The notes beneath the pieces were generated by a model, which did not search any database, had not been told where the DNA came from, and saw nothing but the letters and a program-made list of their open reading frames with translations. The position numbers and the translations under genes are program-made. Positions 9,907 through 19,682 of a stretch of DNA of 64,000 bases are shown here, piece by piece. Numbering within the stretch: position 1 is the first letter of the stretch; the number at the start of each line of letters is the position of its first letter. Origin of the DNA: Lasiosphaeria ovina (taxonomy: Eukaryota > Ascomycota > Sordariomycetes > Sordariales > Lasiosphaeriaceae); the NCBI GenBank assembly GCA_033439765.1, contig JAULSN010000005.1, positions 1,302,001 to 1,366,000 on the forward strand, given 5' to 3'.

Positions 9907-10467
9907 ATGGAACATCATCGCGGAAGGCGCATCATCGTTGTGCTTCGATGGCACTGGAAGCAACCACATCCAAGATGTCAGCAGGAGCCCGCTGACCGAC
10001 GTCTCGCGTTTCGAGACCTATGTCAAGGCGCGAACACCCTCTGGCACTAACCAGGTTGTTTTGTATATTGGCGGCATTGGCACCGACGAAGGCGACTTGA
10101 CGCACCCGCACCAGGGATTTGGGAAAGGTGACATGGCCCCGGACGCTGACCATGCTGCGGTTGCGGCCAATTACCCAAGGTAAGTAGGTAGTTCATTGGC
10201 TGACAACTGGGGTATCCAAGTACCGTAGGCATCGAAACGAGAATCAAGCAGGCATATAGGTTTATATGCGCCAACTACGCTCAGGACGACTAGATTATCC
10301 TCGTTGGCTTTTCCAGGGGGGCCTTTACCGCGTGGTGCATGGCCGATCTCATCGATAAGTTCGGCCTTCTGACCAAAGCCGCCCTCCATTTCCTCAATGG
10401 CCTATATACGCAATGGTCTCTACTTAGATATCGGGCATCAAACTTCTGGTGGCGAAGGAAACAATGA
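9907..10467 (+). pseudogene. DUF2235 (T6SS phospholipase-like) gene remnant
   Basis: The family is shown by CFDGTGSN near the N-terminus, VVLYIGGIGTD, AYRFICANYAQDD and GFSRGAFTAW, in the order expected for DUF2235 alpha/beta-hydrolases; GFSRG is the nucleophile elbow. A plausible intron begins with GTAAGT at 10180 and ends in the 10228 region. The gene is broken: a frameshift near 9936-9942 separates the start (Met at 9907, reading RRIIV) from the CFDGTG frame; an in-frame TAG at 10291-10293 falls just before the elbow; and the frame ends at 10467, well short of the usual length of several hundred residues. The C-terminal half is absent. Confidence 0.8.
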
Positions 10468-10655
10468 AGAGGGGCCAGCCAATATTTGACTCAGGCATTT
10501 CGCAAACTTCAGTACGAGTTGCCACAGGTACGCAGTTACTTCATTACTTTGTGAAACTCCCACTCAAGTTTGTCACCACAGCTCCCAAGCAATCCCAGGC
10601 CTACAAGCTGTCCAGCAGCATACCTAGATACCTAAGCTACATAACACATGAAATT

Positions 10656-11306
10656 CTACACACTAGTCTCAGGCCTCAGAGCCGATATCTCCCTCGTAAA
10701 CTCAACGGGCTTCTTAAACACCTCCCGGCCGCCCCTCTCAATCTCCGCCCAGATAGGATCCTCCCGCGGCAGCTCAGCCGTCGTGACCGCCAGCGCATCC
10801 AAGTCCAAAGCCTGCCAATCATCAAACACTAAGCACCGCTTCTCGCGGCGCCAGTCGCCCAAGATCGCCTCTTTAAGCGTGGGAATCCCCAACTGGTGCG
10901 CAGCGAGGTACAGCTGCAGCGTCTCGCTGAGGGCGGTGGGGTGGCAGCGCATCCTGGCGCGCAGCAGCGCGGGGGGCTGTTCGACACCGCCGCCGACGCG
11001 CTTTGCGCCGGGCATCACGGGCGACGACGTGGCGGGGTTGTAGCACCAGACGAGAGCGCGGCACAGCACCACGGGGTCGAGGTTTAGGGTGTTGTCGAGC
11101 TTGATGGCCGCGGACGGCGCGCCCGCCCACGTGCCCTCGGGCGCGAATTTGGTGGCGAAAAAGCTGGACATGCGGCCTAGCACCCCGCGGTGTGCTGCCA
11201 CGACGCCACTCCCGCCGGGCAGCTCGAGGCGCACGTCAGCGGGCTCTTTCATCAGTTGGACATTCCGGGCGAGCAGGGCTATCAGCGGTCCATTACTGCT
11301 GTTCAT
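10656..11306 (-). CDS. BTB/POZ-domain protein
   Basis: Single exon, 216 aa. ADVRLELPGGSGVVAAHRGVL is the opening of a BTB/POZ fold (D-V-x-L ... H-R-x-x-L), followed by SSFFATKF, a segment with the SxxF core, and VLCRALVWCYNP as the helix that contains the usual L-Y-x-x-x-Y position. A second helical block (LQLYLAAHQLGIPTLKEAIL) matches the end of the domain. BTB proteins of this short fungal type act as dimerisation or ubiquitin-ligase adaptor modules; no other domain is present. The start has an ATGAACAGC context. Its product is likely intracellular. Confidence 0.8.
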   Translation of the reverse strand: MNSSNGPLIALLARNVQLMKEPADVRLELPGGSGVVAAHRGVLGRMSSFFATKFAPEGTWAGAPSAAIKLDNTLNLDPVVLCRALVWCYNPATSSPVMPGAKRVGGGVEQPPALLRARMRCHPTALSETLQLYLAAHQLGIPTLKEAILGDWRREKRCLVFDDWQALDLDALAVTTAELPREDPIWAEIERGGREVFKKPVEFTREISALRPETSV

Positions 11307-12681
11307 CTGGCGATGCTAATTTTTGGATGGTGCTAGTTTCGAACAGGAGTTTGGAGTTTGGATGGAACCGGGTGTTGATGGCAGATAGAATACTTGTTCA
11401 GCGTCAAAGGTTCTGAGTTTAGGCTGGGACTACACGTGGTAAAGACCTGTTCAGGTCCTGGTCCTGCAGCTTCCTGTGGACCGTGAACATGGATCTTGGC
11501 CTGGCAATCACACAGATTGGACCTGCAGTAAGATCGAGGGTAGATGGGACGAGCCGAACAGGCCGTGTGGAGACTGGACGAACTTTGGCCGCAATTTTGG
11601 CCGCAAATATTCACTGTCTTATTCACAGAGTCCGGGAAATTTTACATTCTGAAAAGTTGCGAGATCCACCAATCAGGTCACTGGGACTTTGACCAACAGA
11701 ACTACCATGCAATTGGTTGAAACCATCAGACTATGTGTTTACAGCCGCCCTGCTCCCGAAGGATCCATGCCAAGGCCGCTGCCACGTTTTGGCCGTGGCC
11801 AGGCCATATCAAACGGCTCTGCCTCAGACAGATGCGACGATTTTGTGGCAAGTGGCCACAAACACGGCCTGCCTGTCCCTCCAACTTTACGACCTCAGCG
11901 AGCGACCCTCTCTCACTTCAACAATCATCTGATCGCAAAATCTCTCGCCCGCCGTAGCAGCAAGCAGGAGGACAATCGCCGAATCAGAAGTTGCAAGGGT
12001 CATCCGCTCAACGATTGGAGGATGTGAGCTGGAGAACTGCCTACGAGAGGAAAAGGAAGTGGGTATGCAAGGCGTCGCCCTACCGGCCCTGGCCGCCCGC
12101 CGCCACCGAGGCCTGATCTCCAGTTGTGCGACTACATCATCGACAGGCGGCCTGAGGCTGAAACAAGGTAAACATGCCACCCCGCCGACAGCGATACGGC
12201 GGTGGATAGTAGCGAGACGCCAAGAACCAAGACAGGGGAGGTGCGAGTTGACCCGGGTTGAATATTCATTCGGCACGTTTAATTTTTCAATCCATGTCCC
12301 GGGTCTATGCCGTGCAGCTGGGCTTTGTGCTACTTATCGGGTGCCCCGACACTGTTGAGTGGTAGAGAGCTACATTGTTTCCTTCTCGGTGAGTAGCCCA
12401 ATTCGTTTTGATTCGCGCGGGTGGGCCCGGTATATTGGTTCCGGGTCGTAATCCCGGCATTCGACATGCACTCCAGTCCCCTGTCTCGGTTGGGCCTGCA
12501 CGGTGGACGCCTAGGCCCCGGCGGCAGAAAGTGCCTTAGGGTTTAACTACCCAGGCGACCCAGAGACACCAGAGCAAGGCGTGTAATGGATAGAAAACCA
12601 GTTGGCTGCCTCGGCCGCTCGGAATCGATCATCTCCGACGAGGTAAGGTAGGTACACGAGCAGTCGACCACCGCCAAAAGA
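11307..12681. other. Long intergenic stretch, no gene recognised
   Basis: About 1.4 kb of overlapping short frames on both strands with no domain. The last part would be the promoter of the GH43 pseudogene. Confidence 0.5.
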
Positions 12682-13492
12682 ATGTTGACGAGCAAGGTGG
12701 CCGCCACTGTCGGCATCGCCCTCGGCAGCCTAATCCGTGTCGCGCAGGCCGACAACCCCATCATCCAGACCATCTAGTTCTACACAGCAGACCCGGCGCC
12801 GTACGTGTGGAACGACACGGTGTGGCTGTTTGCGGACCACGACGAGCCGGGGTCGACGACGTACACGATGCGGGACTGGCGGTTGTTTTCGTCGACCGAC
12901 ATGGCCAACTGGCGCGACTGGGGCGCCGTCATGAGCCTCAAGACGTTCAGCTGGACGCGCGCCGACGCGTGGGCCGCGCAGGCGGTGCAGCGCAACGGCA
13001 AGTTCTACTTATATGCGTCCATGATGCGCACCGGCGCGTCGTACGGCATCGGTGTCGTGGTCAGCGATTCCATTACCGGGCCGTACCGGGACGCGCTGGG
13101 CAAGCCGCAGCGGCGGCATCGTGTCGGTGCCGACGACGCAGCAGGCGTTTGGCCCAAGTTCGGCCGAGGGCCCGTGGGTGTATCAGCACGTTCGCAACGG
13201 CACGTACTACAACGTGTTCGCGAGCTGCTGCCCCGAAGACATCCGGTACTCGACGGCGCCGGGCCCGACGGGGCCCTGGACGTACCGCGGCCAGGTCATG
13301 GCCGCGCACGGCGGCTCCTTCACCAACCACCCGGCCGTCATCGACTACAAAGGCGGCTCGTACTTCTTCTACCACAACAGCGCGCTGCCGGGCGGCGGCG
13401 GCTACACGCGGTCCATCGTCGAGAAGTTTGCCTATGGCAGCGACGGGAGCATCCCGAACATGAAGATGACGGACGCCGGCGCGCCGCACAGG
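12682..13492 (+). pseudogene. GH43-family glycosidase pseudogene
   Basis: A signal peptide (LTSKVAATVGIALGSLI) is followed by DNPIIQT and, after an in-frame TAG at 12775-12777, by YTADPAPYVWNDTVWLFADHD, the first blade of a GH43 five-bladed propeller including the catalytic base Asp. Good GH43 sequence continues to SDSITGPYRDALGKP. There the frame shifts (about 13110-13125) and resumes at SSAEGPWVYQH and GGSFTNHPAVIDYKG. The stretch that should lie between, with the IDPTVF-type pKa-modulating Asp, is missing, so this is an internal deletion and not just a base indel. The C-terminal beta-sandwich is also absent. Such enzymes act on arabinoxylan or arabinan side chains; this copy cannot. Confidence 0.8.
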
Positions 13493-15852
13493 TGTATGAG
13501 GAAAACAAGGCAGATATACCCTGCGTGGCCACATTTCTTGACGGTCTATGGGTTTCCCCTGATGGTAGGTTGATCTGCGACGACCATTCCTCATGCAATT
13601 TGACCAACAAGACGGGTCTATCTATGACCTTGCTGCAGGACCACTTCTTGAAGGACCACTGTGGGCCATCCTGAAGGACAGTCTCCGTGTTGTTGCACGA
13701 ACCAAGAAAGCCATCGACAGTGCCATGAACTCACCCTGGGCACAAATCACGATCCAATTGCTGACCAGCAAGGCCGCTAAACAGCCGCGGAAGTGGTCGT
13801 CGATGACGCAGGAAGAGAGACTTGAGGCATTCTCAGTCATAGCAGTAGGAAAAAGGTGAACCGAACTCGAGAACACACCTCGGTATCAGTCAGAAGCATC
13901 TCATTCGGATGTCCCAATGGCGGGTTCTGAGGGAGATGAAGAGTGCCTTCTACTCGCAGCACAAGAGATTCCGCGCCATGGCTGGCGACCCTTCCATTCG
14001 CTTGTTCGTGACACGAAACAACCACGCTGGAAAGCTGCTGTGCCGAGGCCTCAATACTTTCGCGGACATCCTCCAAGGGCGACAACCAGCTACCTTACGA
14101 CAAGTTCTTGCTTTCATTAGCTTAGCATACGCCATGAACGACGCCATGCAATCAAGCGGTATACAAGGCGACGTGAAACCAACGATCAGAGACTTCTTTT
14201 TCCTGGAGATCTCAGATTCTCAACCCAGACGAGAAGCTGACTTTTGACATAATTGTGTCAAATCATTTTCTGCGAGGTCTGATGCCAAGTTTGGAACAGG
14301 CTTGTGGGATTGGTCAGCTCCACGAACTCTGGCAGTCTATGTCTGGATCGTCAACGCCGTTGCAAAACCTCCAAAGAATCTGGGACGTCTTGGCTTCTTG
14401 GAGGAAGCACCCGGTGACGCTGACCCGGCCCCTTCCGCTTTCATGCACCCGATGCATGATGTCTGGGCAAACTATCGAGGGCTCTTTGGCCAACCTTCTT
14501 CCATGAGAGACATGGTTTTGCGCTTGATGGACGTCAAATCCAAGGATTCGAGGTTCAACTTTTCCGCATTTCTCGACTTGCGGCCTGGGCTGGAGAGGCT
14601 TGTCGAACGTCATGAAAAGCAGCCAGCAGGATCACTGACGGAAAAGCCACCTGTTTAGCGACCCGAAGTCGAAGAGGATCCCATTCCGCCAGAACAACAT
14701 CAGGAACAACAACCAGAAGACTCGGTACCCGCGACAAACAATTCCACTTCTGGCCCGATCGTAGAGACGGCCATGTTTTTCACGGCGCTGCGCTTCATTA
14801 TATGTAAGTGGTTTTCCACGCGTACCCTTTCCGCACGCCGTTGCGTGGCTAACAGCTTCATAGTCGTAGGCAACTTTGGAATCCTACTGATTCATCTCGG
14901 AGATCGTGATCGACCACTGACATTCCATGGTCTGGGCAAGAACAGCGGAAAGTGGGAAGCTCAGAAGCTGGTGGAGGTGATCGAAGCGATGAAGACAAAC
15001 GTCATCGACCCCCTTCTGTCTGACGAGCGCTTCCAGAGGTGGTCGTGTCTCTTCGGGGCAGTCGATTTGGTCTTGGACCTTGGTTTCACCCGCAGCTCCA
15101 CGGATTTCAGTGATACGATGATTGCCGTTGTCGCGGTTCGTAATCCCTACCTACCTACCTACCTACCTAGGCACCGACGCCACAATATCGCTGACTCCCT
15201 GTGTGATTATAGCGGGCTGTAAACGACTTAAGCTTGGCCGGTAGCTTGATCAGCGAGATCAAAACTCATGTGTTGGTGTTGGTGCCTTTTCCACCGGCGA
15301 CGCTCGCAAACGGTCCGCCGACACATCGGAGGAGACTGATGCTGACCGGGACATAAAGCGCAAGTAAGTACCACTCCTCTTCATGAAGAGCTTCTAAGCC
15401 GCTATGAGGCTCGTTTCTCTTGTTGTGAACGTGCTTAACTAATTGTTTTGTGAAATCATTAGCCGCCCACGTGTCACCAAGGAGCCGAAATACAGGATCG
15501 GGTAAGTAACACGAAAAATTAAAGGCGAAAGTGTTTACTTTTACGAATGGGGACCCATTTTGGCCATCTTTATATATGGGACTGATTCTGGGCCACTTTG
15601 GCTAGAGCTGAAGCAATTCAGCATGCTGTGGCACAGCCTGCTGAAAATGGTAATCAGGGTGAGTAAGCCTGAGCCAATCCTGAGCAACGGCTGAGCCGAG
15701 CCTGAGCCGGAGTGAGCAATGTCACGTGGGCGAGGTACGAAAATGGGAATTTCGTCATCTAAGATTCGTCTCACAAACAGAGATATCTGGCGATGGCGAT
15801 TTGGAAGAAGAGTTTTTTGACGCCCAAGAAAAGCTAGAGCGAGATGGCTGAG
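13493..15852 (+). pseudogene. Decayed multi-exon gene, fungal regulator-like
   Basis: Coding-like pieces follow one another on one strand: 13593-13859; 13909 onward (QWRVLREMKSAFYSQ, LFVTRNNHAGKLLCRG, AFISLAYAMNDAMQ); a stretch near 14200-14390 in another frame; HPMHDVWANYRGLFG; and GIDLVLDLGF-type sequence to about 15140. An in-frame TAG at 14656-14658 and at least three frameshifts (near 14205, 14400 and 15275) separate them. An intron is clear at about 14803-14865 (GTAAGTGG to CATAG). The AYAMNDAMQ region resembles the C-terminal part of fungal C2H2/Zn-cluster-type regulators, from memory only. An acidic end (DGDLEEEFFDAQEKL) closes at 15852. No zinc finger is visible. Confidence 0.6.
15148..15170. 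repeat. (CTAC)n short tandem repeat
   Basis: Five to six CTAC units ending in CTAGG. The same TACCTA/CCTAGG theme recurs singly in other intergenic stretches of the window. Confidence 0.85.
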
Positions 15853-17253
15853 CGACCATGCACCACGCTCGGGAGCGACCTCGAGATTTTCAGGCTTCGA
15901 ACTTTCTAGGCGGCTTCAAAAGTTGAACGAGACAAAGGGCTTGGCAGTGCCACGTCGATTCGGGCAAAGTCGAGTCACTGTTTGGTTGGCAAGCCTGGGC
16001 AGTGTTCTATCGCAAGACGACTGTCGTTGAACTTGGGTTTGCACACACGCGCCATCCGCGTATAGATTGGCCAAGGTGAACTGGACGTGTAACGTGAGCT
16101 AATTAGCTTGTGGACAGATGCTGTGTCGGAAGAAGCCGCATTGAGGCGTAAGTGGCGCATCTGCCAAGCCACACAAAGCCGAGAGAACAAAGGTCAGATT
16201 TACCTAACTATAGATTTGAGGTATCTGGCCTACGCCCACCTTCCTTTCCTCTTCCTAATACAAGCACTCTTTTGCTCTCGATGATGCAGCGTTGTATGTG
16301 ACATGTTGCGCTTGCGGATTCAAGTGTCAGCTGGCTTGATGCCGGAATCGAGAGCGGGCAAGCTCGCTTTTTAACTTTGACTGCAAACGTGGAGTAACGA
16401 CCTTTGTGTCAAAAAGGCTGCGTAATATCCAAGCCGCTCCTTCTGTGGCTCATGACCAGGTATCGCGCCTGGGAGAGGCGGCGCAGCGTCGCATCCGTGT
16501 CTGACACCTAGTCCACAGTGGCATGAAATGACACTCTGACAGTCACAACGCGCCAGCCTCTTGAAATCTCGGGCACATTTGCATCGTCGACGAGACATTT
16601 TCTGGCAGGCTCGGAATGCACATGGCGGGGGACCGAGCGCAAGCGGGCGTAAATACTTGGAGTTTAGCCTGCCAAGTGGCAAGCCTCTGGAGGTGCAGTA
16701 GTCCCGCATAATCAGCTCACCACGAGGTTCCAATGGCTCTGCCTCGCGCCTGCCATGATAGGCGTCACCTGCAGCTGGTACGTGGCCCTGTAGGGTGCAT
16801 CTCCTGAAAGCCTGGGCTGGGCCGCACTCCAGCCTGCGCGACCCCAGCACCATTCGTTGCATCGCATGCTGATCGCTGGCAATGAGAATACCACCATTCC
16901 TGATAGGCCAGACACCCAGGCCCAACCGAGGGTGCAAATGCCGTTCGAAACCTGCCGTCACACATAAGTCCGGCATAGGCTGGCGCATGCGGCAAGCACG
17001 ACAGACGCGCAGGCTTCCATTTAAACATGTCTCGGCCTGAAGATCCCCATCGTGGCTCTTTCCTCATCTTGTCTCCTTCCGATTTGGAAAGAACTAACTA
17101 GGAACCCGCCGCTGAAGCGTCCAGACCTTGGATTTGGAAATTAAAACTCGGGCTTGGACTTTGTACTTTGGATCTCGCATCTCAGCAACTCTACACCAGA
17201 CCACCACAAACAACAAGTATTGCTAGACAAGCCGACGACCCCAGCACGCAGAG
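15853..17253. other. Intergenic, no gene recognised
   Basis: About 1.4 kb. One 205-codon minus-strand frame at 16371-16988 has no domain, no sensible start context and biased residues, and was not accepted. The last 100 bp are probably the leader of the oxidase gene. Confidence 0.5.
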
Positions 17254-19056
17254 ATGGCGCCAGCCGACCCGGACAAAGTTGGAATCGGAAGCGAGAGAGA
17301 GGCGCGGCTGGTGCGCGAGCTGGCCAGGGAACGGAAGACATCGTGGTTGAAAAACTTGGTTATCATGGGCATAATTTCGACAGCAGCTGTTTCACATTAC
17401 TTCCTCGTGCATCCCTCCGCAGCCTCGCAGCAACCCATGGCGCCGGCCACACTAGCCCTCCAAGACTGCCTCAACAAGGTCTGCTCGGGCCGCAATGACT
17501 GCGTCCGCTTCGACGGCCACAGCTCGCTGGAATACTTCACGCAGTGGCTACGCCCACTCAACCTCGCCTACCTGTTCACACCCACCGCCGTGGTACGACC
17601 CAAAACCGCCGCAGAAGTATCGGCCGTCGTGAAATGCGCCGCTCAGGCAGGCGTCAAGGTGCAGGCAAAATCGGGGGGTCACTCCTACGGGTGAGAACAG
17701 GAGAACAACAACACGGGCAAAGCGACTTTGACTGACAGCGCTGCAGCAACTACGGCCTCGGGGGGCAGGACGGCTCAATATCGGTCGACCTGCGCAACTT
17801 CCAGGACGTCTGGGTCAACACGTCGGCGAGCTCGTGGCAGGCGCACATCGGGGCTGGTGGGAAGCTGGGCGACATTGACGAGAAGCTGGTGCCCCACAAG
17901 CGGGCCTTTGCCCACGGCATCTGCCCCGGCGTTGGCATCGGCGGCCATGCGACTATTGTAATCATCATGTTGCATCCCCGACTTTGCTGCGAAAGTGACT
18001 GACAAGAGTCTAGGGCGGCCTTGGTCCCATGTCGCGCATGTGGGGATCGTGTCTCGACCACGTCGAGGAAGTCGAGGTCGTCACGGCGGACGGCAGGATC
18101 CTCCGCGCAAGCAACACCCAGAATTCGGATCTCTTTTGGGTATGAACTGGGTCGTCTTTCCGTTATTTGACATATTGAGACAATTACTGACGATGTTCGT
18201 GCAGGCCCTCAGGGGCGCCGGAGCTGGCTTCGGCATCATCACCAAGTTCGTCATGAAAACACACCCCGAGCCAGTGCAAGTTGTCGACTACATCTACAAC
18301 TTCCAGTATAGCCACCTGGACGAGATGGTCGACTTCTTCGTCGGGTGGCAGAATCTTGTGGCCGACCCAAACCTCGACCGCCGGTTGGGGACCGAGTTCA
18401 CGCTGCACCCGCTGGGGGCGCGCGTGTCGGCAACATGGTACGGAACCGAAGCCGAGTTCAAGAAATCGGGCATCTTCAACCGCCTGCCCAGCGGCAACGA
18501 CAGCATCGCCATCAGGGAGGACACCTGGATCGGACACCTGTACAAGGCGGCGCAGAAGGAGGCACTCAAGCTGGGCGACATCCCCAACCCCTTCTACGCC
18601 CGGAGCCTCGGCTTCACGCGCCGCGACCTGCTCTCCCGGGCACAGACCAGGGAGCTATTCCAGTGGGTCGACAGCGCGCCCAAGGGGACTCTCGCGTGGT
18701 TCATCATCTTCGACGCGTCGGGCGGCAAGGTGGCCGACGTGGCCACCAACGCGACCGCCTACGCCCACCGCGACAAGAGCTTCTTCTACCAGTCGTACGC
18801 CATCAACGTGCTGAAAGTCTCTAGTAGGACCAAGGCCTTCTTGGACAACTTCCATCAGAAGCTGCTAAGCTACCTGCCCGCCGACGAGCCACACGGCACC
18901 TACCCAGGCTACGTCGACCCATATCTCGCTAACGGGCAGCAGGAGTACTGGATGAGCAACTTACCCGCCCTCGAGGTTATCAAGGCCAAATGGGACCCCA
19001 ACGACATCTTTCACAACCCGCAGAGCGTCCGACCGCTACTGAAGAAGTCTGAATAG
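17254..19056 (+). CDS. Membrane-anchored BBE-like FAD-dependent oxidase
   Basis: Four exons (17254-17690, 17747-17957, 18014-18139, 18205-19056) give 541 aa with all phases consistent. Residues about 30-50 (LKNLVIMGIISTAAVSHYF) form a signal anchor. The FAD-binding PCMH domain follows: QDCLNKVCS, VVRPKTAAEVSAVVKCA, and AKSGGHSYG, whose His is the usual covalent FAD site, then GICPGVGIGGHATIGGLG, whose Cys fits a second covalent link. The C-terminus has YPGYVDPYL and KWDPNDIFHNPQSV, the berberine-bridge (BBE) motif. Enzymes of this type oxidise alcohols, sugars or alkaloid-like substrates with O2 and are often secreted or in secondary-metabolite clusters. No such cluster is seen around it, so the substrate is unknown. 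Confidence 0.9.
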
Positions 19057-19146
19057 AATGCCGACGAATTAGCGGAATCTGCTTCGAGTGCCGACGAATT
19101 AGCGGAGTCTGCTTAGGGTGTCGACCAACTGATGGAGTTTGCACAG
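19057..19146. repeat. Three tandem copies of a 30-bp unit
   Basis: Units of the form GTGCCGACGAATTAGCGGA plus about 10 bp. The first two are nearly identical; the third (GTGTCGACCAACTGATGGA) is diverged, and a partial fourth (GTGCCGACAACGG) follows. Confidence 0.8.
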
Positions 19147-19371
19147 CGTGCCGACAACGGGACGACGAGTGCTGTTTTGATTGTTTTGTTTTTGTTCTTC
19201 TTTTTCAAAGGGTTGATGTTGTCTCTTCGGGCGTTGAAGTTCTTTGTTCAGCCTTGGCTGTTGTTTTTCTGGCGGGAACTGGCCGCTTCACCCAACTTAA
19301 TTCTTTACTACTTGATTGGAATCGGTATTAGTTATTCGGTGGCAAAAGTTTTCGAGATGGTGGTGGCATGA
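19057..19371 (+). other. In-frame membrane-segment coding tail behind two TAG codons
   Basis: Directly after the oxidase stop (TAG 19054-19056) the same frame stays open except for one more TAG at 19114-19116, and ends with TGA at 19369-19371. It reads two tandem copies of ADELAESA, then a very hydrophobic segment (SAVLIVLFLFFFFKGLMLSL) and a second one (LILYYLIGIGISYSV). The phase match over 315 nt suggests a lost C-terminal extension. A separate small membrane protein starting at 19132 (79 aa) is the alternative. Confidence 0.5.
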
Positions 19372-19682
19372 TGCTGTCTTGGACTCCGAGTATTATCCAA
19401 GTTGCGTGTATGTATATCTTGAGCAGCGAATCGAAAGCACTATTAGTTTTTTTTGGTTAGACTCTAGTCAGGGACCAGGTATCTTTCCGTGTCTGGTCAG
19501 ACCGCGAGGGGCCCTCAAGGGGTGGTATTAGGGTAGGATGAGGCGCAGCAATGCAGCGTCCAGGGTTCCTACTCCTAGCCCGGAGTCCGAGCAACGAATT
19601 TACGGCCATTGCTTGAAGTTGCAGGAGAAACCCACGGGCAACATCCCATCTCCGATGTGGCTAACAACAAGAGAGTTGCAGC
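19372..19682. other. Intergenic, no gene recognised
   Basis: Short gap between the oxidase tail and the CorA-like gene, presumably holding the terminator of the first and promoter of the second. Confidence 0.5.

Noticed and set aside
12807..13463. A 218-codon Arg/Ala-rich frame over the GH43 region
   Set aside because: Out-of-phase reading of GC-rich GH43 coding sequence, which is recognised in the other frames.
16371..16988. A 205-codon minus-strand frame
   Set aside because: No domain, Cys/Arg-rich composition typical of antisense or non-coding DNA, no convincing start or splice signals, and no support from neighbours.
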